From Lolium rigidum (Eukaryota > Streptophyta > Magnoliopsida > Poales > Poaceae): DNA of 64,000 nt. The notes beneath the pieces were generated by a model. It was not told the DNA's origin and made no database searches. It was given only the letters and a program-made list of their open reading frames with translations. Where the stretch lies: contig NC_061510.1 in NCBI RefSeq assembly GCF_022539505.1, positions 225,578,043-225,642,042 on the forward strand, in the 5' to 3' direction. Positions within the stretch are counted from its first letter, which is position 1. Each line of letters starts with the position of its first letter. Shown in pieces: positions 46,217-57,765 of the stretch. A program made the position numbers and the translations under genes.

Positions 46217-46813
46217 CTACATCCACGAAATCTGTATCATCATTATTACCTTAGGTTCCTCCTCTTCTCCCGATGGTGCTTCTTTAGCCCCCGAGGATTT
46301 CTCCTCCTTTTGCTTCTTCTGTTGTTTCTTCGCCTTGGTTGATCTTTCAGCTATCTCTTCCCAGAACACACCAGGTGGTATTGCGAGACATTGCGACCCA
46401 ATGTTTGCAAGAACATCGGCTTCATCATTGCTTAGCCTGCTGATGTGATTTACCTCGCACCCGTCAAACAGCTTCTCGAGCTCGTTATACACTTCTTTGT
46501 ATGCTATCATACTATCATTGACTGTGTCGCATTGATTCATGACTTGCTGAGCCACCAGTTGTGAGTCGCCGAAGATTTTTAATAGAGTTGCGCCACAAGC
46601 CTTCGCCATCTTCATCCCATGTATAAGTGCTTCGTATTCTGCCTCATTGTTGGATGCGTTTGGAAACGTCATCCGTAAGACATACTTCAACTTGTCGCCT
46701 TGAGGTGATACTAATATCACGCCTGCTCCAGCTCCTTCTAATCTCTTGGACCCGTCGAAGTTCATAGTCCAGGTTCTCGATAAATCCGGAGGTCCCGTAT
46801 TTTGTAGCTCCAT
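46217..46813 (-). pseudogene. second (archaeal-type) RNase H and linker, element G
   Basis: Contains WTMNFDGSKRLEGAGAGVIL (first catalytic Asp), NNEAEYEALIHGM (Glu) and IFGDSQLVAQQV (Asp): the archaeal-type RNase H that Tat-lineage Gypsy elements carry in addition to the usual one. A Lys/Glu-rich linker (KAKKQQKKQKEEK) leads to the integrase. It overlaps the previous segment in a different frame, showing a frameshift. Confidence 0.85.
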
Positions 46814-48208
46814 CCACTCTGCGATGAAATCTGGTAAGATCTGCGACTTTATTGTTTTTCTTTTTCGTATGTGATGTCCCGAGGGAAAGCTCTATTCCCC
46901 AAAGGGAGACACGACCCGTAGCCTCTGGATTGTTTAATATATTGGATAAAGGCGCCTCATTGACCACTATTATCGGATGCGCCGAAAAATAGTGTCGCAG
47001 TTTTCTTGCGGTTGTAAACACTCCATATGCTAGCTTTTGGTACTGCGGATACCGCTGTTTCGAGGGTGACAAAACTTCACTGATGAAATATACCGGCCTC
47101 TGCACTCCATGTAGTTTTCCTTCTTCCTCTCTTTCGACTACGAGTACTGTGCTGACCACCTGAGGTGTGGCTGCGATATATAACAAGAGAGGCTCCTTCT
47201 CCTTAGGCGCCACCAAGATTGGTGGTGTCGAGATTATTCTCTTAAGATCTTCGAAGGCTCTGTCTGCTTCTTCATTCCACTGGAACTTCTCTCCTTGTTT
47301 GATCCAAGCGTAAAACGGCAACGCCCTTTCTCCTAGCCTGGCGACGAATCTGCTTAAAGCTGCGACTCGTCCAGTCAGCTCTTGTATTTCCTTCAACTTT
47401 GTTGGCTTCCTCATTGTTACGATAGCTTGAATTTTCTCTGGATTAGCTTCGATTCCTTTTGCTGAAACTAGGAACCCGAGAAGTTATCCCGCAGGAACGC
47501 CGAAGGACACTTTGTCGGGTTCAGCTTGAGGCGGAACTTGTCAAGGTTGTCGAAAGTTTCCTTCAGATCCTCGATCAATGTTGACCCCTTCTTTGTTGTT
47601 ATGACGACATTGTCGATATACACTTGTACGTTTTTGCCAATCTGTGTTGCAAGACACTTCTGCATCATCCGCTGATATGTTGCTCCCGCGTTTTTCAGAC
47701 CAAAAGACATTGTTCTGTAGCAGAACACGCCATAAGGTGCTATAAACGCTGTTTTGACCTCGTCATCTTCTTTTAGTCTGATCTGGTTATAACCAGAATA
47801 TGCATCCAGGAAGGAAAGACGTTCACATCCTGCCGTGGAGTCGATAATTTGATCAATTCTTGGGAGGGGAAAGTGATCCTTTGGATAGTGTTTATTGAGA
47901 CACGTAAAGTCGACACACATCCGAAGGACTTTCGTGTTTTTCTTCTTGACCAGCACTGGGTTAGCTACCCACGTAGCCTCTGTATGTAATTCTTTGATAA
48001 AACCAGCCTCTCTGAGTCGATCAATCTCTGAAAGCATAGCTTTGCGGTTTGGTTCCGAAAAACGTCGCAAAGGTTGTTTAATTGGTCTCGCTATTGGATC
48101 CAAGTTTAGGTGGTGCTCGGCAAGTTCCCTGGGTACTCCTGGCATGTCAGCTGGACACCATGCGAAGATTTTCCAGTGCTCACGGAGGAACTCGACGGGC
48201 GCGCTTTC
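46814..48208 (-). pseudogene. reverse transcriptase and first RNase H, element G
   Basis: The RT segment (48145-47468) has HPLPRIDQ-like PLPRIDQIIDSTAG, SFLDAYSGYNQI and MSFGLKNAGATYQRMM. The catalytic box reads VYIDNVVI: the second Asp of the YxDD motif is Asn, so the polymerase is predicted dead. A frameshift near 47465 leads into the thumb/connection and first RNase H (47414-46644; LLLYIAATP, RYPQYQKLAYGV). That domain is degenerate, as is usual in Tat elements. The C-terminal part of the frame (after GRVSLWGIEL) is shifted. Confidence 0.9.
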
Positions 48209-48836
48209 CTATGCGAGTTCCATGTTTGCTGCAATGGACGTCGTTTTCTTGGGATCTGTCGGGTGAATCTGCACCTCCTTAGAATCCTTGGTAGTGTTAA
48301 AGGTTGGTTCCCTGAGTGGCCTTCCTACATCTGGTAACACATCATAGTCATTTGTTAACCTTGACACCATATATTCTGCTTGCATCCCGAAAGTTTCTGA
48401 CAGTCGATGAAAATCCTTGTCGCATTTGTCAGCTAATGCGAAACTGGCTTTGATTGTAATCGGTCCCTTGGGTCCAGGTAGCCTCCACAACAAGTATATG
48501 TAGTGTGGTACCGCCATAAACCTGGCATACGCTGGTCGTCCCAACAAAGCGTGATATTGCGACGGGAAATCCACAACTTCGAACTCTAGCCTTTCTATCC
48601 TGTAATTTTCTCGGGTTCCAAACTGAACGTCAAGATTGATCTTCCCCAGCGGATAACTTGGTTTGTCTGGCGTGATACCATGGAAACGTGTGTCAGTTGG
48701 TTTTAAGTTCGCCAAGGATATGTTCATCTTCCTTAATGTATCTGCATACATAAGGTTTAAACTGCTGCCTCCATCTATGAATACTCGAGAAACGTCGAAT
48801 CCTGCTATCACCGCTGACAAAATAAGTGTTGATTGC
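48209..48836 (-). pseudogene. protease region, element G (cut by element E)
   Basis: Retropepsin active site VFIDGGSSLNLMY near the start and the second landmark ALLGRPAYARF about 70 residues on, then a linker toward RT. The frame begins at the E insertion (48836) and its upstream part continues at 59281, so protease was interrupted just before the active site. Confidence 0.85.
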
Positions 48837-50348
48837 TGATACGTCCAATTTGCATCACTATTTTATATCATAATTTGCTGTTATTCATTGATATATTTCA
48901 TATTGGGACACAATACTTATGTTATTTCATCTATTTTGCATGTTTCATGATTATTTGGAGATCGAGCACCGGAGCCGGATTCTGCTCGGAAAAAGCACCG
49001 TCAGGATGCAATATTTCGGAAGATCAACTGTGGAAGGAAGTTTTACCAAAAATCCTATTTTTCTAGATGACGAAGGAAGCCAGAAGGGGGAGCCAGCTGG
49101 ACCCATGGTGGGCCCACACCATAGGGCGGCGCGGCCCATGGCCTGGCCGCGCCACCATGTGGTGTGGGGCCCCCTCGGCCTCTTTTGCCTCCTTTTCTTC
49201 GCGAAACCCTTCGTCCCGAAGACCTAAGCCACAGAGGAATCCTCACGAAGGGTTACAGCCGCCTCTGCGGGGCGGAGAACACCAGAGAGAAAAGAGCTCT
49301 CCGGCGGGCAGGAATCCGCCGAGGAAATTCCCTCCCGGAGGGGAAATCGACGCCATCGTCACCGTCATCGAGCTGGACATCATCTCCATCACCACCATCA
49401 TCATCTCCACCATCATCACCGCCATCTCCACCGCTGGACATCGTCGCCGCTGTAGCAATTTGGGTTTGATCTTGATTGTTTGATAGGGGAAACTCTCCCG
49501 CATCGATTTCTACTTGTTATTGATGCTATTGAGTGAAACCATTGAACCAAGGTTTATGTTCAGATTGTTATTCATCATCATATCACCTCTGATCATGTTC
49601 CATATGATGTCTTGTGAGTAGTTCGTTTAGTTCTTGAGGACATGGGTGAAGTCTAAATGTTAGTAGTGAATTATGGTTGAGTAATATTCAATGTTATGAT
49701 ATTTAAGTTGTGGTGTTATTCTTCTAGTGGTGTCGTGTGAACGTCGACTACACGACACTTCACCATTTATGGGCCTAGGGGAATGCATCTTGTACTCGTT
49801 TGCCAATTGCGGGGTTGCCGGAGTGACGAAACCTAAACCCCCGTTGGTATATCGATGCAGGAGGGATCGCAAGATCTCGCAGTTTAAGGCTGTGGTTAGA
49901 TTTATCTTAATTACTTTCTTGTAGTTGCGGATGCTTGCAAGGGGTATAATCACAAGTATGTATTAGTCCTAGGAAGGGCGGTACATTAGCATAGGTTCAC
50001 CCACACAACACTTATCAAAACAATGAAGATTAATCAACTGTATGTAGCGAAAGCACTAGACTAAAATCCCGTGTGTCCTCGAGAACGTTTGGTCATTATA
50101 AGTAAACAAACCGGCTCGTCCTTTGTGCTAAAAAGGATTGGGTCACTCGCTGCAATTATTTCTCTCGCATTTTACTTACTTGTACTTTATTCATCTGTTA
50201 CATCAAAACCCCCGAATACTTGTCTCGTGAGCATTTACAATGAATCCTTCATCAAAACTGCCTGTCAACACCTTCTGCTCCTCGTTGGGATCGACATTCT
50301 TACTTATCGAAGATACTACGATACAGCCCCTATACTTGTGGGTCATCA
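48837..50348 (+). repeat. 5' LTR of element E
   Basis: 1512 bp. A nested GC hairpin spans 49113-49168: outer stem CCCACACCA/TGGTGTGGG, inner stem GGCGCGGCC/GGCCGCGCC, both perfect 9-mers. Downstream, 49365-49440 is a CAT/CAC-rich microsatellite-like run. Confidence 0.93.
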
Positions 50349-50359
50349 AGACTATTTTC

Positions 50360-50377
50360 TGGCGCCGTTGCCGGGGA
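50360..50377 (+). other. primer binding site (tRNA-Asp), element E
   Basis: TGGCGCCGTTGCCGGGGA, twelve bases after the LTR end. Confidence 0.9.
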
Positions 50378-50466
50378 GTGAAGCGCTATTGGTAAGCGGA
50401 ATTGGTAAGGAAAAACCTTTACTGTTTGTGCTGATTTTATTTCTCGCTCGCTCGCTATAAGTCATT

Positions 50467-51512
50467 ATGGAGAGATCTTCTCTTCAATTTCTATTTGGGA
50501 AATCTACTACTACCGCAACGGTAGTGGATGAGGCGCCAGGTGAGGAAGTAATACCATATAAAATACCTACGAAAATTATTGAACATGTTATGGATAACCG
50601 CTATGAAGGGGATGGAACTGTCCATCCTGGTGATCATTTACTGTTTTTGCATGAATTATGCGGGTTATTCAAATGTGCAGGTATTGCTATGAATGAAGTT
50701 AGAAAGAAACTATTCTCTATATCGTCTGTCCGGTAAAGCGGCGCATTGGTATAAATTGCTGAAGAATGGTGATTCTCTTGATTGGGAGGACATTGTGCCT
50801 TTATTTTATTCCAAATTTTATCCTCCAAGTGAAATTCACAAAGATCGGAACCGCATATATAATTTCTCGGCCTCATGATGGAGAGAGTATTGCCCAAGCT
50901 TGGGGGAGATTGAAGTCTTTAATGCTCAAATGCCCCATTCATGAACTTCCCGGTAATGTTATTATTGATAATTTCTATGCAAGACTTTCTTTTCAAGACA
51001 AGACCTTGCTCGGATACTTCTTGTTCTGGATCCTTTACACGCAATAAGGAAGAGTTTAAAAGGGACCTTCTTGATCGGATCCAAGAAAATACTGAAGGTT
51101 GGGAGAACGACAAGGATAGAGAATCAGGTATAATTTATGATTATAAATGCATTGAAGCTTTTATGGATACTCATACATTTCGTAATATGAGTGCTACATA
51201 TGGTCTTGATTCTCAAGTTGCTGCAAATCTTTATAAAGCTTTTGCCTCTCATTATGAATTGCCTAAGAAGAATTTTGATAAGTATCATGAACCACATCAA
51301 TATCTTCAAGATAAAATTGATTCATCTATTAATAAGTGTGTTGTAGTTGAAACTGCTGATCGTGTTATTCCTGAAGCTTATATTGAAAAAACTCCTTTTC
51401 CCGCTAAAATGAAAGAGTACTCTGTTATAAATAGTGCGGTTCATAAAAGTGAAAAGAAACCTATAGAACCTGAAGAACAAATAAAAGTTGAACCTCGTCG
51501 TTGCAATAGTTA
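50467..51512 (+). pseudogene. gag: gag, element E
   Basis: The ATG at 50467 opens MERSSLQFLFGKSTT. Capsid motifs appear in successive frames: GDHLLFLHELCGLF, then LSGKAAHWYKLLKNG and WEDIVPLFYSKFYPPSE, then IAQAWGRLKSLMLKCPIHEL and FYARLS, then a C-terminal part with ATYGLDSQVAANLY. Frameshifts lie near 50700, 50875 and 51010. The third of these disrupts the stretch after NFYARLSFQDKTLL. No zinc knuckle is apparent, as is usual for Athila gag. Confidence 0.88.
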
Positions 51513-51960
51513 AAGATCTTGTGACTCGAAAATGTGGAGGATGGTCATATTATTTTCTCGTGAAGATGCTTCTAATATTGTTTCACATCCTAATAAACCC
51601 AAACAAGCTAGTGTTCCTATGCTATCTCGTTAGAATTGGTGATCATTGCTATTATGGTTTATGTGATATTGGTGCAAGTGTTAGTGCTATACCTTATGAG
51701 CTTTACACGGAGATTATGCACGAAATTGATTCTTGTGAACTTGAAGATATTGATGTGGTTATTCAGCTGGCTAATAGAGAAACTATTTCTCCAATTGGTA
51801 TTGTTCGAGATGTGGAAGTTCTATGTGGTAAGATTAAATATCCTGCTGACTTTTTGGTACTTGGTTCTCTGCTAGTGATTATTGTCCTATCATTTTTGGT
51901 AGACCTTTTCTAAATACTTGTGGAGCTATTATAGACTGCAAGAAAGAGAAAATTTTGACT
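51513..51960 (+). pseudogene. pro: protease, element E
   Basis: Retropepsin with active site GLCDIGASVSAIPYELY, followed by the FFAR-like second landmark GRPFLNT near 51898-51915 after a frameshift. It corresponds to the DLGAS protease of element C. Confidence 0.85.
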
Positions 51961-53470
51961 CAATTTGCTGGTGAATCTTATGAGTTTAACTTCTCTAAAT
52001 TTACCAAAACTCCTTATAAAGCTGATTTGCCTAGTAATGATTTTAAAATGGAGCAGTGTGCATCTATTGTTCTTGTTCCTAATAATCCTTTGCAACAACA
52101 TTTGGAGAATAGCGAGAGTGAAGTTTTTAGGAAAGAAAGAGATGAGCTTGAGGAGATTTTTCTTCGCCAACCTATTCTCAAGCATGATTTACCGGTGGAA
52201 GACTTGGGTACAACACCGCCACCAAAGGAAGATCCCGTTTTTGATTTAAAGCCTTTGCCCGATAATCTTAAATATGCTCATATTGATGATAAGAAAATAT
52301 ATCCTGTTATTATTAGTTCTAAGCTTACAGAGTTTGAAGAAGAAAGATTATTGCAAATATTGAAGAAACACCGAGGTGCTATTGGCTATACTCTTGATGA
52401 CTTGAAGGGGATTTCTCCCTCTATTTGCCAACACGCCATTAATATGGAAGATGATGCGAAGCTCGTTGTTGAACCTCGCCGTCGTCTAATTCCCAAGATG
52501 AAGGATGTGGTAAGAAATGAGGTATTACGACTTCTTGAAGCTGGTATTATATATCCTATTGCCGATAGTAGATGGGTTAGTCCTGTGCATTGCGTTCCTA
52601 AGAAAGGAGGAATGACTCGTTGTGCCTAATGATAATGATGAGCTCATACCTCAAAGAGTAGTTGTAGGGTATAGAATGTGCATTGATTATCGAAAAGTTA
52701 ATAAAGTTACTAAGAAAGATCATTACCCTTTACCATTTATTGATCAAATGTTAGAAAGGTTATCTAAAAATACGCATTTTTGCTTTCTTGATGGTTATTC
52801 TGGGTTTTCGCAAATTGCTGTTAAAGCTAAAGATCAAGAGAAAACCACTTTTACTTGTCCCTATGGAACTTATGCTTATAGGCGTATGCCTTTTGGTTTA
52901 TGTAATGCTCCTGCTACTTTTCAAAGATGCATGTCTGCTATTTTTCATGGCTTTTGTGAGAGTATTGTGGAAGTATTCATGGATGATTTTTCTGTCTATG
53001 GGAATTCTTTTGATAGTTGTTTGCGAAACCTTGATAAAGTTTTGCAGAGATGTGAAGAAACTAACCTTGTTCTTAATTGGGAGAAATGCCACTTTATGGT
53101 TAATGAAGGAATTGTATTGGGACATAAAATTTCCGAGAGAGGTATTGAAGTTGATAGAGCTAAAGTTGAAGCCATTGAGAAGATGCCCTATCCAAGGGAT
53201 GTTAAAGGTATTCGTAGTGTTCTTGGTCATGTTGGGTTTTATAGGAGATTTATTAAAGATTTCTCCAAGATTTCAAAGCCTCTTACTAATCTTCTTCAAA
53301 AAGATGTACCTTTTGTTTTTGATGATGATTGTAAGGAAGCTTTTGAAACTCTAAAGAAAGCCTTAACAACCGCTCCTATAGTTGAACCTCCCGATTGGAA
53401 TTTACCATTTGAAATTATGTGTGATGCTAGTGATTTTGTCTGTAGGCGCTGTTCTTGGACAAGCGAGTAG
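51961..53470 (+). pseudogene. pol: reverse transcriptase, element E
   Basis: An N-terminal linker (LTQFAGESYEF; PLPDNLKYAHID; LKKHRGAIGYTLDDLKGI) leads to RT motifs EAGIIYPIADSRWVSPVHCVPKK, cut into a second frame near 52622. Then come MCIDYRKVNKVTKKDHYPLP, FLDGYSGFSQI, RMPFGLCNAPATFQRCM and the intact catalytic box VFMDDFSVY, then LGHKIS and VRSVLGH-like IRSVLGHVGFYRRFI. It ends in the RNase H start EIMCDASDF before a frameshift near 53445. Catalytic residues are preserved, in contrast with element G. Confidence 0.93.
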
Positions 53471-53946
53471 ATAAAAAATTAAATGTTATTCATTATGCTA
53501 GCAAGACTCTTGATGCTGCTCAAAGAAATTATGCTAATACCGAAAAAGAATTGTTAGTCGTAGTCTTTGCTTGTGATAAATTTAGATCTTATATTGTTGA
53601 TTCAAAAGCTACAATTCATACTGATCATGCTGCAATTAGATACCTTATGACAAAGAAAGATGCTACGCCGAGGCTTATTAGATGGGTACTTCTTTTGCAA
53701 GAATTTGATTTACATATTGTATATAGGAAAGGTGCTGATAATCCTGTTGCTGATAATTTGTCTAGATTGGAAAATATTGCTTATGATCCTGTTCTCGTTA
53801 ATGATAGTTTACCAAATGAACAATTGGCTGTAATAAAGGTGAGCTCGCGAGACAGTCCTTGGTATGCTGATTATGCTAACTTTATTGTTTCCAAGTACTT
53901 GCCGCCAACCTTTTCAACTCAAGCAGAGGAGGAAATTCTTTTATGA
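53445..53946 (+). pseudogene. pol: RNase H, element E
   Basis: [34 protein letters not shown] [15 protein letters not shown] and the distal [11 protein letters not shown] motif are all present in one frame. The first catalytic Asp lies just upstream in the RT frame (CDASDF). The frame ends in a stop at 53944 after a shift; the true reading passes through the overlapping frame (FFYDLRHYF) into integrase. Confidence 0.9.
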
Positions 53947-55193
53947 CTTGAGGCATTATTTCGGGATGACCCACACTTATATAAAGAAGGAGTGGATGGT
54001 ATTCTGCGAAGGTGTGTTCCCGAATATGAACAACAAGAGATATTGAGTAAATGTCATGGTAGTGCTTATGGAGGACATCACGCCGGAGATAGAACCGCGC
54101 AAAAGGTTCTACAATCAGGTTTTTATTGGCCAACTCTCTTCAAAGATGCAAGGAAGTTTATTTTATCTTGTGATGAATGTCAAAGGGTTGGTAATATTTC
54201 CGGACGCAATGAAATGCCTATGAATTATACTCTTGTTATTGAACCGTTTGATTGTTGGGGATTTGACTTCATGGGACCTTTTCCCTCTTCAAAAGGTAAC
54301 ACTCATATACTTGTTGCTGTTGATTATGTTACTAAATGGGTGGAAGCCATACCTACAAAAAGTGCTGATGGTGAGACCTCTTTAAAAATGCTTTTTGATG
54401 TTATTTTTCCTAGATTTGGAGTACCTAGATATATTATGACTGATGGAGGTTCTCATTTTATTCATGGAGGTTTTAGAAAAACTCTTGCTAAGTATGGTAT
54501 TAATCATAGAATTGCTTCCGCTTATCACCCTCAAAGTAGTGGTCAAGTAGAACTATCAAATAGAGAAATTAAATCTATCTTGCAGAAGACTGTTAATAAA
54601 TCTAGAAAGAATTGGGCTAGTAAATTGAAAGAAGCATTATGGGCTTATAGAACTGCTTATAAAAACCCCATGGGAATGTCACCTTATAAAATGGTTTACG
54701 GAAAAACTTGTCATTTACCCTTAGAACTAGAACACAAAGCTTATCGGGTCGTTAGAGAATTAAATAAAGATCCTAAACTTGCCGGTAATAAGAGGTTGCT
54801 ACAATTAAGTTCTCTAGATGAATGGAGAAGTGAAGCTTATGAAAATGCTAAAATCTTTAAAGAAAAAGTTAAAAAATGGCATGATAGAAGGATCATCAAA
54901 AGAGAGTTTAATATTGGGGATAAAGTCCTATTGTATCGGTCTCGTCTCGCATTCTTTGCAGGGAAATTACTCTCGAAATGGGAAGGACCATATGTTGTTG
55001 AGGAGGTGTATCGTTCGAGAGCAATTAAAATTAGCTCTCTCCAAGGCAATGCTACGCAAGTGGTGAATGGACAAAGACTCAAGCATTATATCTCGGTGAT
55101 TCTTATAATGTTGATGTTGATATTATTCAAGTGGAAACACCGGAGGCTTTCATCAAAGGACAAATTGACAAATCCGCCGTAACTCGACTTTGA
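53947..55193 (+). pseudogene. pol: integrase, element E
   Basis: HHCC module ([15 protein letters not shown] ... CDECQRVG), catalytic core [19 protein letters not shown] and SGQVELSN (35 residues between the second Asp and the Glu), then a C-terminal module with [27 protein letters not shown] and VNGQRLKHY, the Athila-type ending. The 53992-55182 frame is 396 residues. The last forty are out of frame after KHYIS (a one-base shift near 55095); the alternative frame ends at about 55193. No chromodomain. Confidence 0.93.
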
Positions 55194-55199
55194 ATAGGT

Positions 55200-55470
55200 A
55201 ACAAGATCGGTAATGAAAAGTTCGCGATTTACTTTCCGAACAATATTTTTGCTGTTTTTGGAAAATATGAAAAATTACGAGATCGAAACGGAGTGGAAAA
55301 GACGCACGAGGGCGTGACACCACAGGCCGGTGCGGGCCCCAGCCTGGCTGCGCCGACCTATGGTGGCACCGCCTCGTCGCCCCTTTCCGACTCTGGTTCG
55401 ACCTGGTACTTTCCGTTTGTTCTGAAAATTTTTACTATAAAATCCCCCGGACCCCTGGAGGTCCGTATAT
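55200..55470 (+). promoter_or_regulatory. internal LTR-like promoter upstream of the accessory gene, element E
   Basis: After the integrase stop the sequence resembles a U3 segment: 'gctgtttttgg' phrase near 55250, then a GC-rich block 'ccacaggccggtgcgggccc...gctgcgccgacctatggtgg' near 55318-55366. That is the same layout as the hairpin block of the C, D and E LTRs. TATA box CTATAAAAT follows at 55435, about 100 bases before an ATG. This suggests an independent transcription start for the downstream gene. Confidence 0.6.
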
Positions 55471-55535
55471 CGTTTTCTCGACGTGTTTTGTTTCGAGCTG
55501 TTTCTGCCAGGATCTATTTTCAATCTTGGAGCACC

Positions 55536-55990
55536 ATGGCCTCCGACAACAAGGGCAAGGGGCCTTCGAAGGAAGAAGTGAAAAGGGTGTCGTCAAAACA
55601 AGAGCAACAAGCTGTGGGGAGTAAGCAAGTCTTGGTGGGATATGTTGATACTCGACGTTCTTTCTCTCATAACTTGCAGGGACCTTTACCCCTGCTCTTG
55701 GCCTCGACTCTTTCCCTGTGCTGGAAGAAGCTCTACGGACTACCGATGAGTTTTGTGGTCAATACCGGGCTCTAAGAAGAGAAGTGGAGATACTCAGGGA
55801 GGAGAATCACCGACTCCGTAGAATGTTGGGATATTACTTGATGCCCGTCACAGGTTCGCCATCGCCGACTTCAGATAACAATGAATCTCTTCGAGACTTA
55901 GTGCAGATTTGCCAAGCTGAGAAGCTGAAGCTGAAGGAGATCTGTAAGAAGCGCATGAGGGATTCATCACCACCATCGCCAAAGGAGTAA
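55536..55990 (+). CDS. spliced accessory gene of element E, coiled-coil protein (about 131 aa)
   Basis: The ATG at 55536 in a good context (ACCATGG) opens MASDNKGKGPSKEEVKR. Exon 1 is 55536-55620. A GTAAGC donor at 55621 and TTGCAG acceptor ending 55679 define a 59-nt intron. Exon 2 (55680-55990) follows in frame with TFTPALGLDSFPVLEEALRT. Without splicing the frame runs to a different stop at about 55775, so the junction restores a coherent reading frame. Exon 2 encodes a heptad-like coiled coil, LRREVEILREENHRLRRML, then a Ser/Pro-rich segment and a Lys/Glu-rich helix, ending PSPKE. There is no bZIP basic region, signal peptide or membrane helix. It occupies the post-integrase position where Athila elements carry an envelope-like ORF but has no similarity to one that I can see. 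Confidence 0.65.
55621..55679 (+). other. predicted 59-nt intron
   Basis: Starts GTAAGCAAG and ends CATAACTTGCAG with a pyrimidine-rich tract before the acceptor. It is slightly short for a plant intron, but exon frames agree across it. Confidence 0.6.
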
Positions 55991-56005
55991 TTCATCATCG
56001 GTATT

Positions 56006-56042
56006 GGCATCCCCTTGGTTTGTTCCAAGCTTGGGGAGTGCC
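56006..56042 (+). other. alternative hairpin after the accessory gene, element E
   Basis: GGCA / TGCC, CCCC / GGGG and TTGG / CCAA pair in nested order around TTTGTT, with AAGCTT-GGGG as the 3' arm. It occupies the position equivalent to the GGGGATGCC hairpin of C, D and F but is built differently. Confidence 0.5.
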
Positions 56043-57749
56043 GCGGTATCACATTATCATTACCTTTTACTTTTTACTATCAAGTAGTGTCATATCATGA
56101 GTAGGGAAGTTATCGTATAAGATGGGTTGCAGTGTGGAAGTATCTCTCCTTTAGTTTGTCTATGTATCCCTTGGTGTGAGTTATCGTTATGGAATATTAA
56201 TGAGAAGTCTTATCATTTACATATTGCACACCTTATTTTAGTTTGCAATTTCTACTATATGATTGATCTTGATTTTAGTATTGGTACCACTTTGGGAGCA
56301 TTTAGTAAATCTATTTGGTTTTGGCAAACTTAGCAATGGTCAATAGCAACAACACTTTGAGTTTAAGAAGAATAGAGGAAATAAATGTAGAAGATGTTAT
56401 TATCTTTCTTATCGGTTCTTAGCTTAGTATTCTGAAGTTAAAACTGTTTGTGCTTACAAGTAAGATGCATGATTGTTTCTATCACATGTATATTTGTTTG
56501 TTTCCCTCAACTCCTATGCTTGCTATTTAACCTTGCTAGCCAAAGACCCGTACCGAGAGGGAATACTTCTCGTGCATCCAAACCTGAACCCAAACCTATG
56601 CCAATTGTGTCCACCATATCTACCCACTGCATGGTATTTTCTCGCCATTCCAAGTAAATACTTCATGTGCTACCTTTAAACAATTCAAAACTTATTACTC
56701 CTTATTTGTGTCAATGTTTTGTAGCTCATGAGGAAGTATGTGGTGTTTTATCTTTCGAGTCTTGTTAGGCAGCCTCCACTAAAGGACTAGTGGCTTCATC
56801 CACTTATCCTATAATTTTGCAGTAAGAGCCGGCAACGGGGTTCCCAGCCCCAATTAATCAACTTTCATTAATAATTCTCTTCACATGTTTTGCCCTGATT
56901 CATCAGTAAGCAACTTAATTTTGCAATAGACACTCCTCCATGGTATGAGATTGTCGGAAGGCACCCGAGGATTCGGTTAGCCATGGCTTGTGTAAGCAAA
57001 GGTTGGGGGGAGTGTCATCCTTAAATAAACTAAAGTACATGTGTAAACAAAAGAGAAGAGGGATGATCTACCTTGCTGGTAGAGATAACGTCCTTCATGG
57101 GAGCCGCTCTTTGGAGGTTTGTTTGGCAAGGGGGTTAGAGTACCCGCTACCAGTCGTTGACAACAACAAACACCTCTCAAAACTTTACTTTTATTCTCTT
57201 TATATGATTTCAAAACTGAAAAAGCTCTAGAACATGATTTAATCCCTGCTTCGCTCTGCGAAGGGCCTGTCTTTTACTTTATGTTGAGTCAGTAAACCTA
57301 TTTCCCTCCATCTCAAGCAAGCATTTGAGTTGTTGTGATCAAACTATTATATTGTGATTTGCTTCATCATGTCTTTACTCTTTCTTGTTTAGTACAAGTT
57401 TTACCTGAATGAATATAGCTTTGAAAGTCATCAATGATTAATATGATTGAGTATGCAAGTTTACCATAAGCTTTAATATGAGAGCGCTGCTCAATAGATA
57501 AGTATAATCTGTTAACTGTTCTCTGACCAAGAACAAAGTTTGCCATCACCAATTATGATTTCTTATGCACCTTTATTTGTGATTACCTTATACTTGTTTC
57601 AAGTTGAGTTATATGAGGAAGTTGTTTACTATAATGTCTTGTGTGAATGAATATGATGCTTCTTGTCCATATTTTATTTATCGACTCTTCACTCCATAAA
57701 CATGTGGTCCTGTTTACCGAGTTCGGCTTCGCTTGGGAACAAGCGAAGT

Positions 57750-57765
57750 CTAAGCTTGGGGGAGT
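57750..57765 (+). other. polypurine tract, element E
   Basis: CTAAGCTTGGGGGAGT directly before the 3' LTR at 57766. Confidence 0.75.

Larger units (their letters stand above)
55991..57765 (+). other. noncoding 3' domain of element E
   Basis: No ORF. It shares long stretches with F (39832-42284, inverted) and with 1-1435 (inverted), such as the run ending in 'gaggaagtatgtggtg' near 56740 and 'gttagagataacgtcctt' type phrases near 57080. It contains the hairpin-like element at 56006-56042 and ends in a purine tract. Confidence 0.8.
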
